Of a stretch of DNA of 64,000 bases, positions 16,441-24,552 are shown one piece after another. The stretch is from NCBI RefSeq assembly GCF_026248825.1, contig NZ_CP110973.1, positions 62,001-126,000 on the forward strand, in the 5' to 3' direction. The translations under genes and the position numbers were made by a program. The notes below the pieces were generated by a model. That model saw only the letters and a program-made list of their open reading frames with translations, searched no databases and was not told the origin of the DNA. The DNA is from Larkinella insperata. Its GTDB lineage: Bacteria > Bacteroidota > Bacteroidia > Cytophagales > Spirosomataceae. Every line of letters begins with the position of its first letter. Position 1 is the first letter of the stretch.

Positions 16441-19400
16441 ATGAATAAGTATCTACTTTCTACCCTTCTGGGGTTGCTGCTGATTTGTCTTGGTTTTGAC
16501 AAAGTAGCGGCTCAAACCACCCAGGCTTCCATCGCCGGGGTCATTACCGATAATCAGAAAGCTCCCCTACCCGGCGCCACCGTTCAGGTTCGGAACGAAT
16601 CGACCGGTTTTACGACCGGAACCGTCACCAACGCGCAGGGCGAATACTCGTTTAAGGAATTGCCGCTGGGCGGACCTTACACCGTCCGGACGACTTTTAT
16701 TGGCTACGGCGAACAGAAACGAACCGGCTACCTGCTCAACCAGGGCGACGCCGTCCGCCTGAGCCTGAGCATGCAGGAAGACGCCCAATCCCTGGAGGTG
16801 GTGCAGGTGGTAGCGTCGGGGTTAAAAAACAAGACGGAAGACCTGGGCGCGGCCACCGCCGTTTCGGCCCGCTCCATTGCCACACTGCCGGTCAACGGTC
16901 GGAACTTCACATCACTGATGGACCTCTCCCCCCTGAGCCGGGGCGGTAATATCTCCGGCCAGTTGGGTTCCTCGACTAACTACACCATCGACGGGATGAG
17001 CGCCAAAAACCCTACCTCGGCCGGAGCAACCACCAGCCGCAGCGGGGCCCCTTATTCGATTTCCATCGAAGCCGTTCGGGAGTTCAAGGTTGTTACCAAC
17101 CAGTATGACGTAACCTTCGGACGCAGCGGAGGAGGTACGGTGAGCGCCGTCACCAAAGCCGGTACCAACAAATTGAGCGGGAGCGCCTTCAACTACACCC
17201 GGACGGGCTGGTTGTCGAGCCCCTACGACATCCGCGGCAACCGGCGCACGAACGACTTTTCCACCTACCAGTACGGCTTTTCGCTGGGCGGCCCCATTAT
17301 CAAAGACAAACTACACTTCTTCGTGGTGTGGGATCACCAGCGCGACGCCCGCCCGCTGATCATTGCCGACGTGCAGTCGCAGGCGGACGAGAACCGGTTT
17401 AACGTTACCCGTACAACCCTGGACCGCTTCGTTAGCATCGCCCGCAGCAAGTACGGCGTTGCCAACACGCCCCAGTACGGTACGTTCGACAAAACCCGCG
17501 GATCGGATGCGGCTTTCGCCCGGATCGACTGGCAGATTAACTCCAACAACCTGCTGACGGTTCGGAACAACTTCACCAGCGACCGCAACAAGCTGGGCCT
17601 GGCCGACAACACGGCGATTAACATTTACGAGTCGTACGGAAACGACTACAACAGGGATAACAGCCTACTGGCAACGTTACGGACGACGGTAAACCCGCGG
17701 ATAACGAACGAACTGAAACTGCAACACCTGTACACCTACCAGAAAAGTAGCCCGGGTGATCAGCTACCGGGGGCCAACATTCCCCGCGCCATCGTAGAGA
17801 ACATTTCTTCCACGTTGAGTGACGGAGCCACCCGCGCAACCAGCATCCAGATGGGCGGTCACCGCTTTGCGCAGGAAGGCTTTACCAACAACGTACTGCA
17901 ACTGGTGAATAACCTGTACTACAACACCGACAAGATTCAGTATACGTTTGGTCTGGACGTGATGTACACGCACGCCAAGTCATTGTACGGTAGCGAGGTA
18001 AACGGCCGCTTCCATTTTATCGGCGACGGCAGCATGTCGTCGCTGGAAAAATTCGAGCAGTTGCAGCCTTACCGGTATTACCGCGAGGTGCCGCTCGTGG
18101 CCGACCCGACGGTGCGGGGCAGCTACCTGAACGCCGGTCTGTATGGCCAGATGAGCACGCGACTGGCGCCGGGCCTGGACATGACCGCCGGTTTGCGGTT
18201 CGACTACGCCCACTACCCGTCAACCTCGCTCAACGAAGTGGTGTTCGAAGATCTGGGACTGCGCACCAACAACAAGCTGAAGTCTTTTGTGGCGCAGCCG
18301 CGTCTGCAACTCAACTGGGATGTGAACGAACGGCACACGGACTTTATCCGCTTCGGGGCCGGTATTTTTGCCTCTGACATCAACAACTACGTGATCATCA
18401 ACAACCTCACGTTTGACGGAAAACACCTGGCCACAGTCGATGTCCGCAACCCAATTGTACCGACGCCGGATTTTGCGGCTTACCGCAACAACTACAACAG
18501 CATTCCGTCGCTGGACGCCTATCAGCTGCCGACCATCAACATGACGGGCAACGATGCGCGCGTGCCGGTGATGTACAAAATGAACCTGTCGTACAGCCGC
18601 TTCCTGACCGATCGGTTAAAAGTGGGTATTGCCGGATTCGCGACGCTGGGCCGTAACAACTACATGTACGTGGATCGTAACATGGTGGCCGAGCCGTTCT
18701 TCCGTCTGGCAAACGAAGACAACCGCGGAGTTTACGTACCACTCAGCACCATGCCCACCAACGGCGCGGGCGACTGGCTCCAGGGCCGGATCAGCAGACG
18801 GCTGGGCCGGGTTCTGGAACTAAACAGCGAAGGCAAAGTAAACCAGTTTGCGGTAGTCGCCGACGCCACCTACCAGTACTTCAAGGACGGCGAGCTTTCA
18901 CTCAGCTATACCTGGAACGACACCCGCGACAACACATCATTTAACGGAAACGTGGCCAACACCGCCACCCTGTCGCTGCCCGTGAAAGATGATCCGCGCA
19001 ACCTGAGCCGCATGACGTATTCAGACAACCACTTCCGCAGTAAAGTTGTCTTCTACGGTACGCTGCCCAGCTTCTACGGTATTACGGTTGGCGTTCGGTA
19101 CTCCGGAATCGGCGGCACCCGGTATTCGTTACTGTCCGGCGTCAACAGCAACGCCGACTTTGTTTCGGGCACCAACGACCTGGCGTTCATCTTCGATCGC
19201 ACCAACGAAAGCGTTCCGGCGGGCGTCAGAACGGGGTTACAGGCGGTTCTCGACAACCCGAATGCCAGCCAGAGCATCAAGGATTACATTCAGAAATACT
19301 CGGGCCGGATCGCCGAACGCAACGGTGGTATCAACGGCTTCTACGGCGTGTTCGACGTGCGGGCCAGCAAGAAGTTCCGGCTGTATAAAAACCACAACCT

Positions 19401-19626
19401 GGAAGTATCGGCGGATGTCTTCAACTTCGCCAACCTGCTGAAAAGAAGCTGGGGCGTCAACGAATCGCTGGGCAACCAGGCGCTGTACGCACTGGCGACG
19501 TCGGCCACAGTACCCGGTTTCGATCAGGCAGCGCAACGGTTTAACTACCGGGTCAACACCGCCGGGATTGTGGCACCGTCGGGCAACCCCTACCAGATTC
19601 AATTGGGGGCCCGGTATAATTTCTAA
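16441..19626 (+). CDS. Oar-like TonB-dependent outer-membrane receptor with carboxypeptidase-regulatory N-domain
   Basis: This 1061-aa protein begins MNKYLLSTLLGLLLICLGF..AAQ, a clear signal peptide; the in-frame ATG at 16411 would add 10 residues before it. A carboxypeptidase-regulatory-like domain (residues about 28-120, ASIAGVITDNQKAPLPGATVQV) precedes a plug domain (about 140-240, LPVNGRNFTSLMDLSPLS, NYTIDGMSAKNPTS). A long beta-barrel then runs to the terminal IQLGARYNF, the aromatic-ended signal of outer-membrane barrels. It matches the Oar family; Myxococcus Oar is linked to protein export. There is no SusD partner, so a SusC-type glycan importer is unlikely. The next gene is a secreted phosphoesterase, which may be functionally linked. 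The substrate is unknown. Confidence 0.9.
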   Translation: MNKYLLSTLLGLLLICLGFDKVAAQTTQASIAGVITDNQKAPLPGATVQVRNESTGFTTGTVTNAQGEYSFKELPLGGPYTVRTTFIGYGEQKRTGYLLNQGDAVRLSLSMQEDAQSLEVVQVVASGLKNKTEDLGAATAVSARSIATLPVNGRNFTSLMDLSPLSRGGNISGQLGSSTNYTIDGMSAKNPTSAGATTSRSGAPYSISIEAVREFKVVTNQYDVTFGRSGGGTVSAVTKAGTNKLSGSAFNYTRTGWLSSPYDIRGNRRTNDFSTYQYGFSLGGPIIKDKLHFFVVWDHQRDARPLIIADVQSQADENRFNVTRTTLDRFVSIARSKYGVANTPQYGTFDKTRGSDAAFARIDWQINSNNLLTVRNNFTSDRNKLGLADNTAINIYESYGNDYNRDNSLLATLRTTVNPRITNELKLQHLYTYQKSSPGDQLPGANIPRAIVENISSTLSDGATRATSIQMGGHRFAQEGFTNNVLQLVNNLYYNTDKIQYTFGLDVMYTHAKSLYGSEVNGRFHFIGDGSMSSLEKFEQLQPYRYYREVPLVADPTVRGSYLNAGLYGQMSTRLAPGLDMTAGLRFDYAHYPSTSLNEVVFEDLGLRTNNKLKSFVAQPRLQLNWDVNERHTDFIRFGAGIFASDINNYVIINNLTFDGKHLATVDVRNPIVPTPDFAAYRNNYNSIPSLDAYQLPTINMTGNDARVPVMYKMNLSYSRFLTDRLKVGIAGFATLGRNNYMYVDRNMVAEPFFRLANEDNRGVYVPLSTMPTNGAGDWLQGRISRRLGRVLELNSEGKVNQFAVVADATYQYFKDGELSLSYTWNDTRDNTSFNGNVANTATLSLPVKDDPRNLSRMTYSDNHFRSKVVFYGTLPSFYGITVGVRYSGIGGTRYSLLSGVNSNADFVSGTNDLAFIFDRTNESVPAGVRTGLQAVLDNPNASQSIKDYIQKYSGRIAERNGGINGFYGVFDVRASKKFRLYKNHNLEVSADVFNFANLLKRSWGVNESLGNQALYALATSATVPGFDQAAQRFNYRVNTAGIVAPSGNPYQIQLGARYNF

Positions 19627-19661
19627 GCATTCAAAAACCAGTATCCTTCTCATACTCCGAC

Positions 19662-19694
19662 AAATCCCGCCTTTCGGTGGGATTTTGTTTTTTC
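19662..19694 (+). terminator. Rho-independent terminator after the Oar-like receptor
   Basis: AAATCCCGCC-TTTC-GGTGGGATTT stem followed by TGTTTTTTC, 36 bp past the stop codon. It separates the receptor from the phosphoesterase. Confidence 0.8.
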
Positions 19695-19975
19695 ACTGAT
19701 TCCGGTCGTCAACCTTATTTTTACTCCTTTAATTTCACAGTAACTTAACAACCGGGGGAGGAAGGATTACACAGGGGTAACATAGGAACTGTAGGTTTGC
19801 TTTTCAATGCGTCTGCCCGTCTTTATCCGTATGAAAAAACCGCTGTGCTCCGTCTGCCGAGCGGCATTTAGTCCGGCCAACGGCTCGCTGCTGGCCGGAA
19901 TCGACCCGGCAGGCCGGTAGTTACCATCGTATTTCAGCTTTCTCTTTTCATTCATCCATACAACTTTTATACATT
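19695..19975. other. Intergenic leader of the phosphoesterase gene
   Basis: No gene is supported. A TAGGTTTG sequence at 19792-19799 matches the Bacteroidota -7 consensus TAnnTTTG, but lacks a convincing -33 element and would give a leader of about 170 nt. Confidence 0.4.
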
Positions 19976-21580
19976 ATGGGCTTTGTTCATTCCTTCCGTT
20001 TATGCCTGCTGGGCTCGCTGGTCATTGGCGCGGGTTCACTCCGGGCCCAGGTAGCGCAGGGATTTGTTTTTGAGGACCGCAACGGCAACGGGAAGAAAGA
20101 CCGTCAGGAAGCGGGTCTGGCGCAAGTGGCGGTTTCGAACGGACGCGAAGTGGTGCTGACCGACGCCAAAGGCCGCTATGAACTCCCGGCGGGGAACGAT
20201 CAGATTCTGTTCGTGATTAAACCCAGTGGTTACAAATTGCCGGTCAACTCCCAGAACCTGCCGCAGTTTTTTTACCGCCACAAACCGCAGGGATCGCCCC
20301 AGGCCAAATTTGCGGGTGTTTCGCCGACGGGGCCGCTGCCTAAGTCGGTTGATTTTGGCCTGACGAAACAGGAAGAACCGGATCAGTACCAGATTCTGGT
20401 CTTCGGCGACCCGCAGGTGTACAACACCGATCAGGTTGGCTACTTCGACCGCGGGGTGGTTTCCGAGTTGCAGGGCAAAACAGACAAGTTTCGGTTTGGC
20501 ATCAGTCTGGGCGATCTGGTGGGTGACAATCCACCCCTCTTCAGCGCCTACAACGATGTCATCCGGAAACTGAACCTGCCCTGGTTTCAGGTGATGGGCA
20601 ACCACGACATGAACCACGACGCCAAACAGGATAGTCTGTCGGACGAGAGTTTCGAGGCCATGTACGGCCCCAACAACTACGCCTTTACGCAGGGAAAAGT
20701 CCATTTCATTGTTCTGGACGACATCCTCTCCCCCGATCCGCGCGACGGGGCTGGCTACCAGGGCGGTCTGCGTGCGGATCAGCTGGCATTCATCGAAAAT
20801 GATTTGAAGCACGTTCCGAAAGATCAGCTGGTGGTGTTGTGCCACCACATCCCCCTGTTTAGCGAGGGCGACGGCGAATCATTCCGCAAGGCCGACCGCC
20901 AACGGCTTTTCGACCTGCTGAAGGATTTTCCCTATACCCTATCGCTTTCGGCCCATACGCACATTCAGCAGCATTATTTCCACGGCAAGGCCGACGGTCT
21001 GGCCCGCGAAACACCCCACCACGAATACAACGTCGGTACAACCTCGGGCGACTGGTATTCCGGCGAGAACAACGCGCAGGGCGTTCCGGTTTCTACCATG
21101 CGCGACGGCACACCCAAGGGCTACCTGTTTCTGACGTTCAACGGCAATCAGTACGCCTTCGACTACCGCATTGCCGGGCAGCCCGAAACCTACAAGATTG
21201 GCTTGTATGCTCCGAAAGCCATTGAAAAAGGGCAGGTGGGTAAAAACGATCTGTACGCCAACTTCTTCCAGGGCAGCCACCGCGACTCGCTGGAATACCG
21301 GATTGGCGAAGGAAACTGGAAACCGATGCTGCGGGTGGAGGAAGCCGACCCCACCATGCTGGGCGTGCGGTACCGCTGGGATTCGGCCGAACAGCCGCTC
21401 GCGGGCAGCAAACCGTCGGCACCGGTTCAGTCCAAACACCTGTGGAGGGCGCGTCTGAGTGGTAATCTGCCCGTTGGCGAGCACAAGGTCGAAGTCCGAG
21501 CTAAGGACGCCTACGGCCGCACCTTCACCGGCTCGACGGCGTTCCGGATCACGGAGAAATCGGCGGCTTCGGCCAAATAA
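19976..21580 (+). CDS. Secreted calcineurin-like metallophosphoesterase
   Basis: This 534-aa protein has a signal peptide ending in LRAQ. Residues about 28-115 form an SdrD-B/carboxypeptidase-regulatory-like fold (GFVFEDRNGNGKKDRQEAGL, the N-terminal domain of this phosphoesterase subfamily). The catalytic domain (about 135-380) has the dimetal motifs in order: FGDPQ, GDLVGD, GNHD, CHH and SAHTHIQQH. A C-terminal beta domain (about 390-530) completes the usual three-domain layout. It probably hydrolyses phosphate esters or diesters in the periplasm or outside the cell; the substrate is unknown. It follows the Oar-like receptor on the same strand but behind a terminator, so it is likely transcribed separately. 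Confidence 0.9.
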   Translation: MGFVHSFRLCLLGSLVIGAGSLRAQVAQGFVFEDRNGNGKKDRQEAGLAQVAVSNGREVVLTDAKGRYELPAGNDQILFVIKPSGYKLPVNSQNLPQFFYRHKPQGSPQAKFAGVSPTGPLPKSVDFGLTKQEEPDQYQILVFGDPQVYNTDQVGYFDRGVVSELQGKTDKFRFGISLGDLVGDNPPLFSAYNDVIRKLNLPWFQVMGNHDMNHDAKQDSLSDESFEAMYGPNNYAFTQGKVHFIVLDDILSPDPRDGAGYQGGLRADQLAFIENDLKHVPKDQLVVLCHHIPLFSEGDGESFRKADRQRLFDLLKDFPYTLSLSAHTHIQQHYFHGKADGLARETPHHEYNVGTTSGDWYSGENNAQGVPVSTMRDGTPKGYLFLTFNGNQYAFDYRIAGQPETYKIGLYAPKAIEKGQVGKNDLYANFFQGSHRDSLEYRIGEGNWKPMLRVEEADPTMLGVRYRWDSAEQPLAGSKPSAPVQSKHLWRARLSGNLPVGEHKVEVRAKDAYGRTFTGSTAFRITEKSAASAK

Positions 21581-21657
21581 CGGCGGGGCCGTCTAATTTA
21601 TAAAACCCCTGCACGGTCTTTGAGTTGTATCTCTGTTGCACCTAATCAATCTCCTAT

Positions 21658-21939
21658 ATGAAAGCCAAAAAAAAGGCACTGATCACCGACATTACCAACT
21701 CCGTGGAAGCTAAAATCAGCGAAGCGGGCGAGGTGTCGAAAAAAGTAAAAAAAGTAATTGAGAAGTCGGCCGAGAAGCTGGCGACGAAATTAGTGAAGGT
21801 CTACCACAAAGAAGAAAAGAAAAAAGAAAAGGCGCAGAAGAAAACCACCGGAAAAGCGCCGAAAGTTAAGAAAGTCGCGGTAAAATTACCCGTGGCGCCC
21901 GCGCCCACAGCGATTCAAACCGAAACTGTCAGCGAATAA
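21658..21939 (+). CDS. Small lysine-rich, histone-H1-like basic protein
   Basis: This 93-aa protein has about one third lysine, long KK clusters and an Ala/Pro/Val/Thr tail (KLPVAPAPTAIQTE). The first 60 residues are predicted by eye to be helical and amphipathic (VEAKISEAGEVSKKVKKVIEKSAEKL). The composition resembles bacterial histone-H1-like and AlgP-like proteins and suggests nucleic-acid or polyanion binding. No family motif was recognised, so function is inferred from composition alone. It has its own 77-bp gap from the phosphoesterase and ends before a strong hairpin. Confidence 0.7.
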   Translation: MKAKKKALITDITNSVEAKISEAGEVSKKVKKVIEKSAEKLATKLVKVYHKEEKKKEKAQKKTTGKAPKVKKVAVKLPVAPAPTAIQTETVSE

Positions 21940-21962
21940 ACGGCTTCTGGCCAGTAATACAG

Positions 21963-21990
21963 GAGCCCGAAAGTTTCTACTTTCGGGCTC
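21963..21990. terminator. Hairpin between convergent genes
   Basis: GAGCCCGAAAG-TTTCTA-CTTTCGGGCTC is a perfect 11-bp stem between the lysine-rich gene (plus) and the FKBP gene (minus). A T run is weak on both sides, so its efficiency as a terminator is uncertain. Confidence 0.6.
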
Positions 21991-22037
21991 TCATTAGTTA
22001 GAAACGGCACCATCGGCTCCACGGTTCGGCCAAACCG

Positions 22038-22517
22038 CTAATTGATCCGAATCAAGTCGATTTTAAAGACCAGAATGGAGTTGGCCGGAATGCCGGGTTG
22101 CGCCTGTGCACCGTACGCCAGCGTGGGCGGCAGGTAAAGAGTGATGCTCCCACCGGGGGCAATCAGCGGAATACCCTCCTGCCAGCCGAAGATCAGCTGG
22201 TTTAACCCGAAACTCACGTTGTTGCCACTGTCAAACTCCTCGCCGTTGGTCAACTGACCTTTGTAGTTGACGGTCACGTTGGAGCAAACGGTGGGTTTGG
22301 TACCCGAGCCGGGCGACTGAATCGTGTAGTAAAAACCACGCTCGTCGGCCGTGGCGGCAATCCGGTTTGAATCCAGGTATTGTTTCAGCGCGGCCACCTC
22401 CGCCTGCGGTGCTTTAAGGTTCACCGGCGTCGGGTCGCAGGGCGTTTGGTCGGTATTCTGCTGGCACCCCGCCAGCAGCAACGCTCCGATCAGAAAGGCA
22501 AATCCGTATTTTTTCAT
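22038..22517 (-). CDS. FKBP-type peptidyl-prolyl cis-trans isomerase, lipoprotein
   Basis: This 159-aa protein has a lipoprotein signal (LIGALLLAGC), so it is likely anchored in the inner or outer membrane facing the periplasm. The FKBP fold covers about residues 60-159, with VTVNYKGQLTNGEEFDS, LIFGWQEGIPLIAPGGSITLYLPPTLAYG and ILVFKIDLIRIN. These include most of the usual binding-pocket residues. It should assist proline isomerisation in exported proteins. It lies 122 bp downstream of the caspase genes on the same strand, with an inverted repeat in the gap, so co-transcription is possible but not shown. A start one codon earlier (22520) is equally possible. Confidence 0.9.
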   Translation of the reverse strand: MKKYGFAFLIGALLLAGCQQNTDQTPCDPTPVNLKAPQAEVAALKQYLDSNRIAATADERGFYYTIQSPGSGTKPTVCSNVTVNYKGQLTNGEEFDSGNNVSFGLNQLIFGWQEGIPLIAPGGSITLYLPPTLAYGAQAQPGIPANSILVFKIDLIRIN

Positions 22518-22526
22518 CAACGATCT

Positions 22527-22582
22527 GTGTAGGTTTGGTTGCCGAAAACTCTTCCGGCCAATTCGCCGGTGCGAACCTACAC
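22527..22582 (-). repeat. Inverted repeat between caspase and FKBP genes
   Basis: GTGTAGGTT (22527-22535) and AACCTACAC (22574-22582) can pair, with a nested CCGGC/GCCGG stem. There is no T run, so it may be a leader structure of the FKBP gene or a weak end to the caspase unit. Confidence 0.4.
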
Positions 22583-22639
22583 CAACCGGCTGTAAACCGC
22601 AACTTTACCCGACCGCGATTTTAACCAACCAACCCTAAA

Positions 22640-23572
22640 TCAGGGATTGGCGGGCGTAAACGTCCAGCCCGCCAGCCAGTTTTCTTCCATCCGGTTGCGC
22701 TGCCCAAACAATTGCGGGGTCTGCGTGATACCGGGGTGGCCCGGCAGAATATCCGAAGTAATCTTCTGGGCCACCTTCTGCCGGACCTGATCCGCGACAG
22801 CGTGGTAGCTAGCCTCAAAATTGCTCTGGTTGACCAGCTCCAGCAAACTCTGGGTGAAAATCATGTGGTTGTACTTCGCCGTGATCCACGATACTTCGTC
22901 AAACCGGCACGACGACAGCAGCGTAGATTTGCAGGACGCCACCAGCGTCTTGTCCAGGTCCGGATCCAGATCGATGGTATGGTCCGACGTTACCCGAACG
23001 TTCGATACGTTGTTGCTCATCTCACCGGGCGACGTCAGGCAGAGGCCGCAGGGAATCAGCGTTTTCATAAAAGTGCTGATGGCTTCCAGCAGATCGGTTG
23101 CCAGCGGTAACGACGGGCATTTGACGGTAGTGTCCGCCACGTGCAACCCGCCCGAAAAACAAGAGTCGGTGATGACGGTAAAATTGACCGCATCCGGGTA
23201 CAGATTTGCCGTCAGATCCGACAGATCGCGGTCGGTGATGACGCCCTCCGCTGCGGGAACGAGTGCTTCGTAGTACAGATCACAGTCGGGCTGGGAAAAA
23301 TCGGCCCGCTGCCGGGTGCCGTGTCCGGCGTAGTAAAAACAAACCGAGTCACCGGCTTCCGAAATCGAGAGAACGTGCCGCAACGCCAGCAGGATGCGGC
23401 TCCGGGTAGCTTGGAGGTCCTCATAATAATAGATTTCCGTAAAGCCAAACACGTCTTTCAGAAGGTGGTACATACTCCGGGCGCTGTTTACGCAATTAAA
23501 CAGGTTGTTGTTGCCCGAAGGATCGAATATCAGGTAGTTGTCAATACCAACTACCACTGCTCGTTTAGCCAT
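22640..23572 (-). CDS. Caspase-like cysteine protease (peptidase C14, orthocaspase type), copy 1
   Basis: This 310-aa protein has no signal peptide or membrane segment, so it is probably cytoplasmic. The p20-type core starts at once with KRAVVVGIDNY and shows the catalytic dyad His84 (FYYAGHGTR) and Cys138 (VITDSCFSGG). The C-terminal third (about 215-310) holds a region ending TQTPQLFGQ...ENWLAGW that the second copy shares. Family members cleave after basic or acidic residues and often act in cell death or defence; specificity here is unknown. The gene lies 32 bp downstream of the second caspase and is the last of seven same-strand genes that follow closely, so it probably belongs to the same operon as the large beta-rich proteins. 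Confidence 0.9.
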   Translation of the reverse strand: MAKRAVVVGIDNYLIFDPSGNNNLFNCVNSARSMYHLLKDVFGFTEIYYYEDLQATRSRILLALRHVLSISEAGDSVCFYYAGHGTRQRADFSQPDCDLYYEALVPAAEGVITDRDLSDLTANLYPDAVNFTVITDSCFSGGLHVADTTVKCPSLPLATDLLEAISTFMKTLIPCGLCLTSPGEMSNNVSNVRVTSDHTIDLDPDLDKTLVASCKSTLLSSCRFDEVSWITAKYNHMIFTQSLLELVNQSNFEASYHAVADQVRQKVAQKITSDILPGHPGITQTPQLFGQRNRMEENWLAGWTFTPANP

Positions 23573-23604
23573 TTCTTAGTCTTGCATTAAGGTTAACTGA
23601 TGTG

Positions 23605-24537
23605 TTAGTCCGGTATCGAGGTCGTCCACCCGTCCAGAAAATTCTCTCCCGAGCGGCCAAGCTGGCCGAGCAGTTGGGGCGTCTGGGTATTGCCCGACAG
23701 TGTCTGCACCCGCGCCACCAGCCGTTCGATCAGGCTTTGGTACGTGATCCGGTACGGGCAACTGTCGACGGTATCCAGCAGAGCCTGAGTCAGGTAACCG
23801 TGGCTGGAATTTTCGCCCGCCGTTTCGTCATACCGGCAGGCAGCAACCAGCGTTGCTTTGGCCGAAGCAATCAGCGTCTTGTTCGGGTCAATGTCGAGAT
23901 CGACCAGCTGCCCATTTTCAATCACGGGGTTGCTGACGTTGGGAAACAATTCGTTCGAACCGCTGGGCAAACAGACGCCAAACGGCCAATAGGTTTGCAT
24001 GTGCTTGATGTTGGCGGCAATGTCGGGCCGGAACGGCACCGTGCGCGGTGTGCCGTGAACAATGGAATCCGCCGTATGCAAACCACCCGAATGGCATGAA
24101 TCCATGATCAGGGTAAAATTGACGTTGTGGGGATTGAAACCGGCCGCCGTGGCGATGGCATCCAACTGAAAATCGTAAATCCAGTCGCCCTCATACGGGA
24201 TAATCGACTCGTAAAAGCGGTTGTTGTTCGCATCCGTAGTGGCCGGTAGCAGCCCGCCGTGGCCCGCGTAGAAAAAGGCAATCACGTCGCCAGCCGCCGA
24301 GTTGGCATGCAGGTACGTCAAGGCGCTGAGAATGTTCCGGCGGGTGGCCTGGGCATCCTTCAGCAGAATCACGTTCTCACGTTCAAACCCAAACGCTTCG
24401 ATAAACAGGTGGTATACACTGTCGGCGTCGCGCACGCACCCCTGTAGGGTAGGCCAGCTCAGGCCGTATAAATTCTGATCGTGCTGGCTCTGGATGGTGT
24501 AATTATTGATACCAACGACTAATGCTCGCTTTGTCAT
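23605..24537 (-). CDS. Caspase-like cysteine protease (peptidase C14, orthocaspase type), copy 2
   Basis: This 310-aa protein is the same length as copy 1 and clearly related, but diverged. The core begins KRALVVGINNY and has LQGCVRDADSVYHL, His93 (FFYAGHGG) and Cys148 (LIMDSCHSGG). Both catalytic residues are present, so both copies could be active. The C-terminus shares TQTPQLLGQ...ENFLDGW with copy 1. There is no signal peptide. It starts 15 bp after the large protein A, which implies co-transcription and possibly translational coupling. The two proteases differ around the active site (CFSGG versus CHSGG), which may mean different targets. Confidence 0.9.
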   Translation of the reverse strand: MTKRALVVGINNYTIQSQHDQNLYGLSWPTLQGCVRDADSVYHLFIEAFGFERENVILLKDAQATRRNILSALTYLHANSAAGDVIAFFYAGHGGLLPATTDANNNRFYESIIPYEGDWIYDFQLDAIATAAGFNPHNVNFTLIMDSCHSGGLHTADSIVHGTPRTVPFRPDIAANIKHMQTYWPFGVCLPSGSNELFPNVSNPVIENGQLVDLDIDPNKTLIASAKATLVAACRYDETAGENSSHGYLTQALLDTVDSCPYRITYQSLIERLVARVQTLSGNTQTPQLLGQLGRSGENFLDGWTTSIPD

Positions 24538-24552
24538 AGTTGTAATTGCTGT

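Noticed and set aside
19767..19955. 62-codon minus-strand ORF between the receptor and the phosphoesterase
   Set aside because: It lies in a leader region, with no family signature and random-looking composition.
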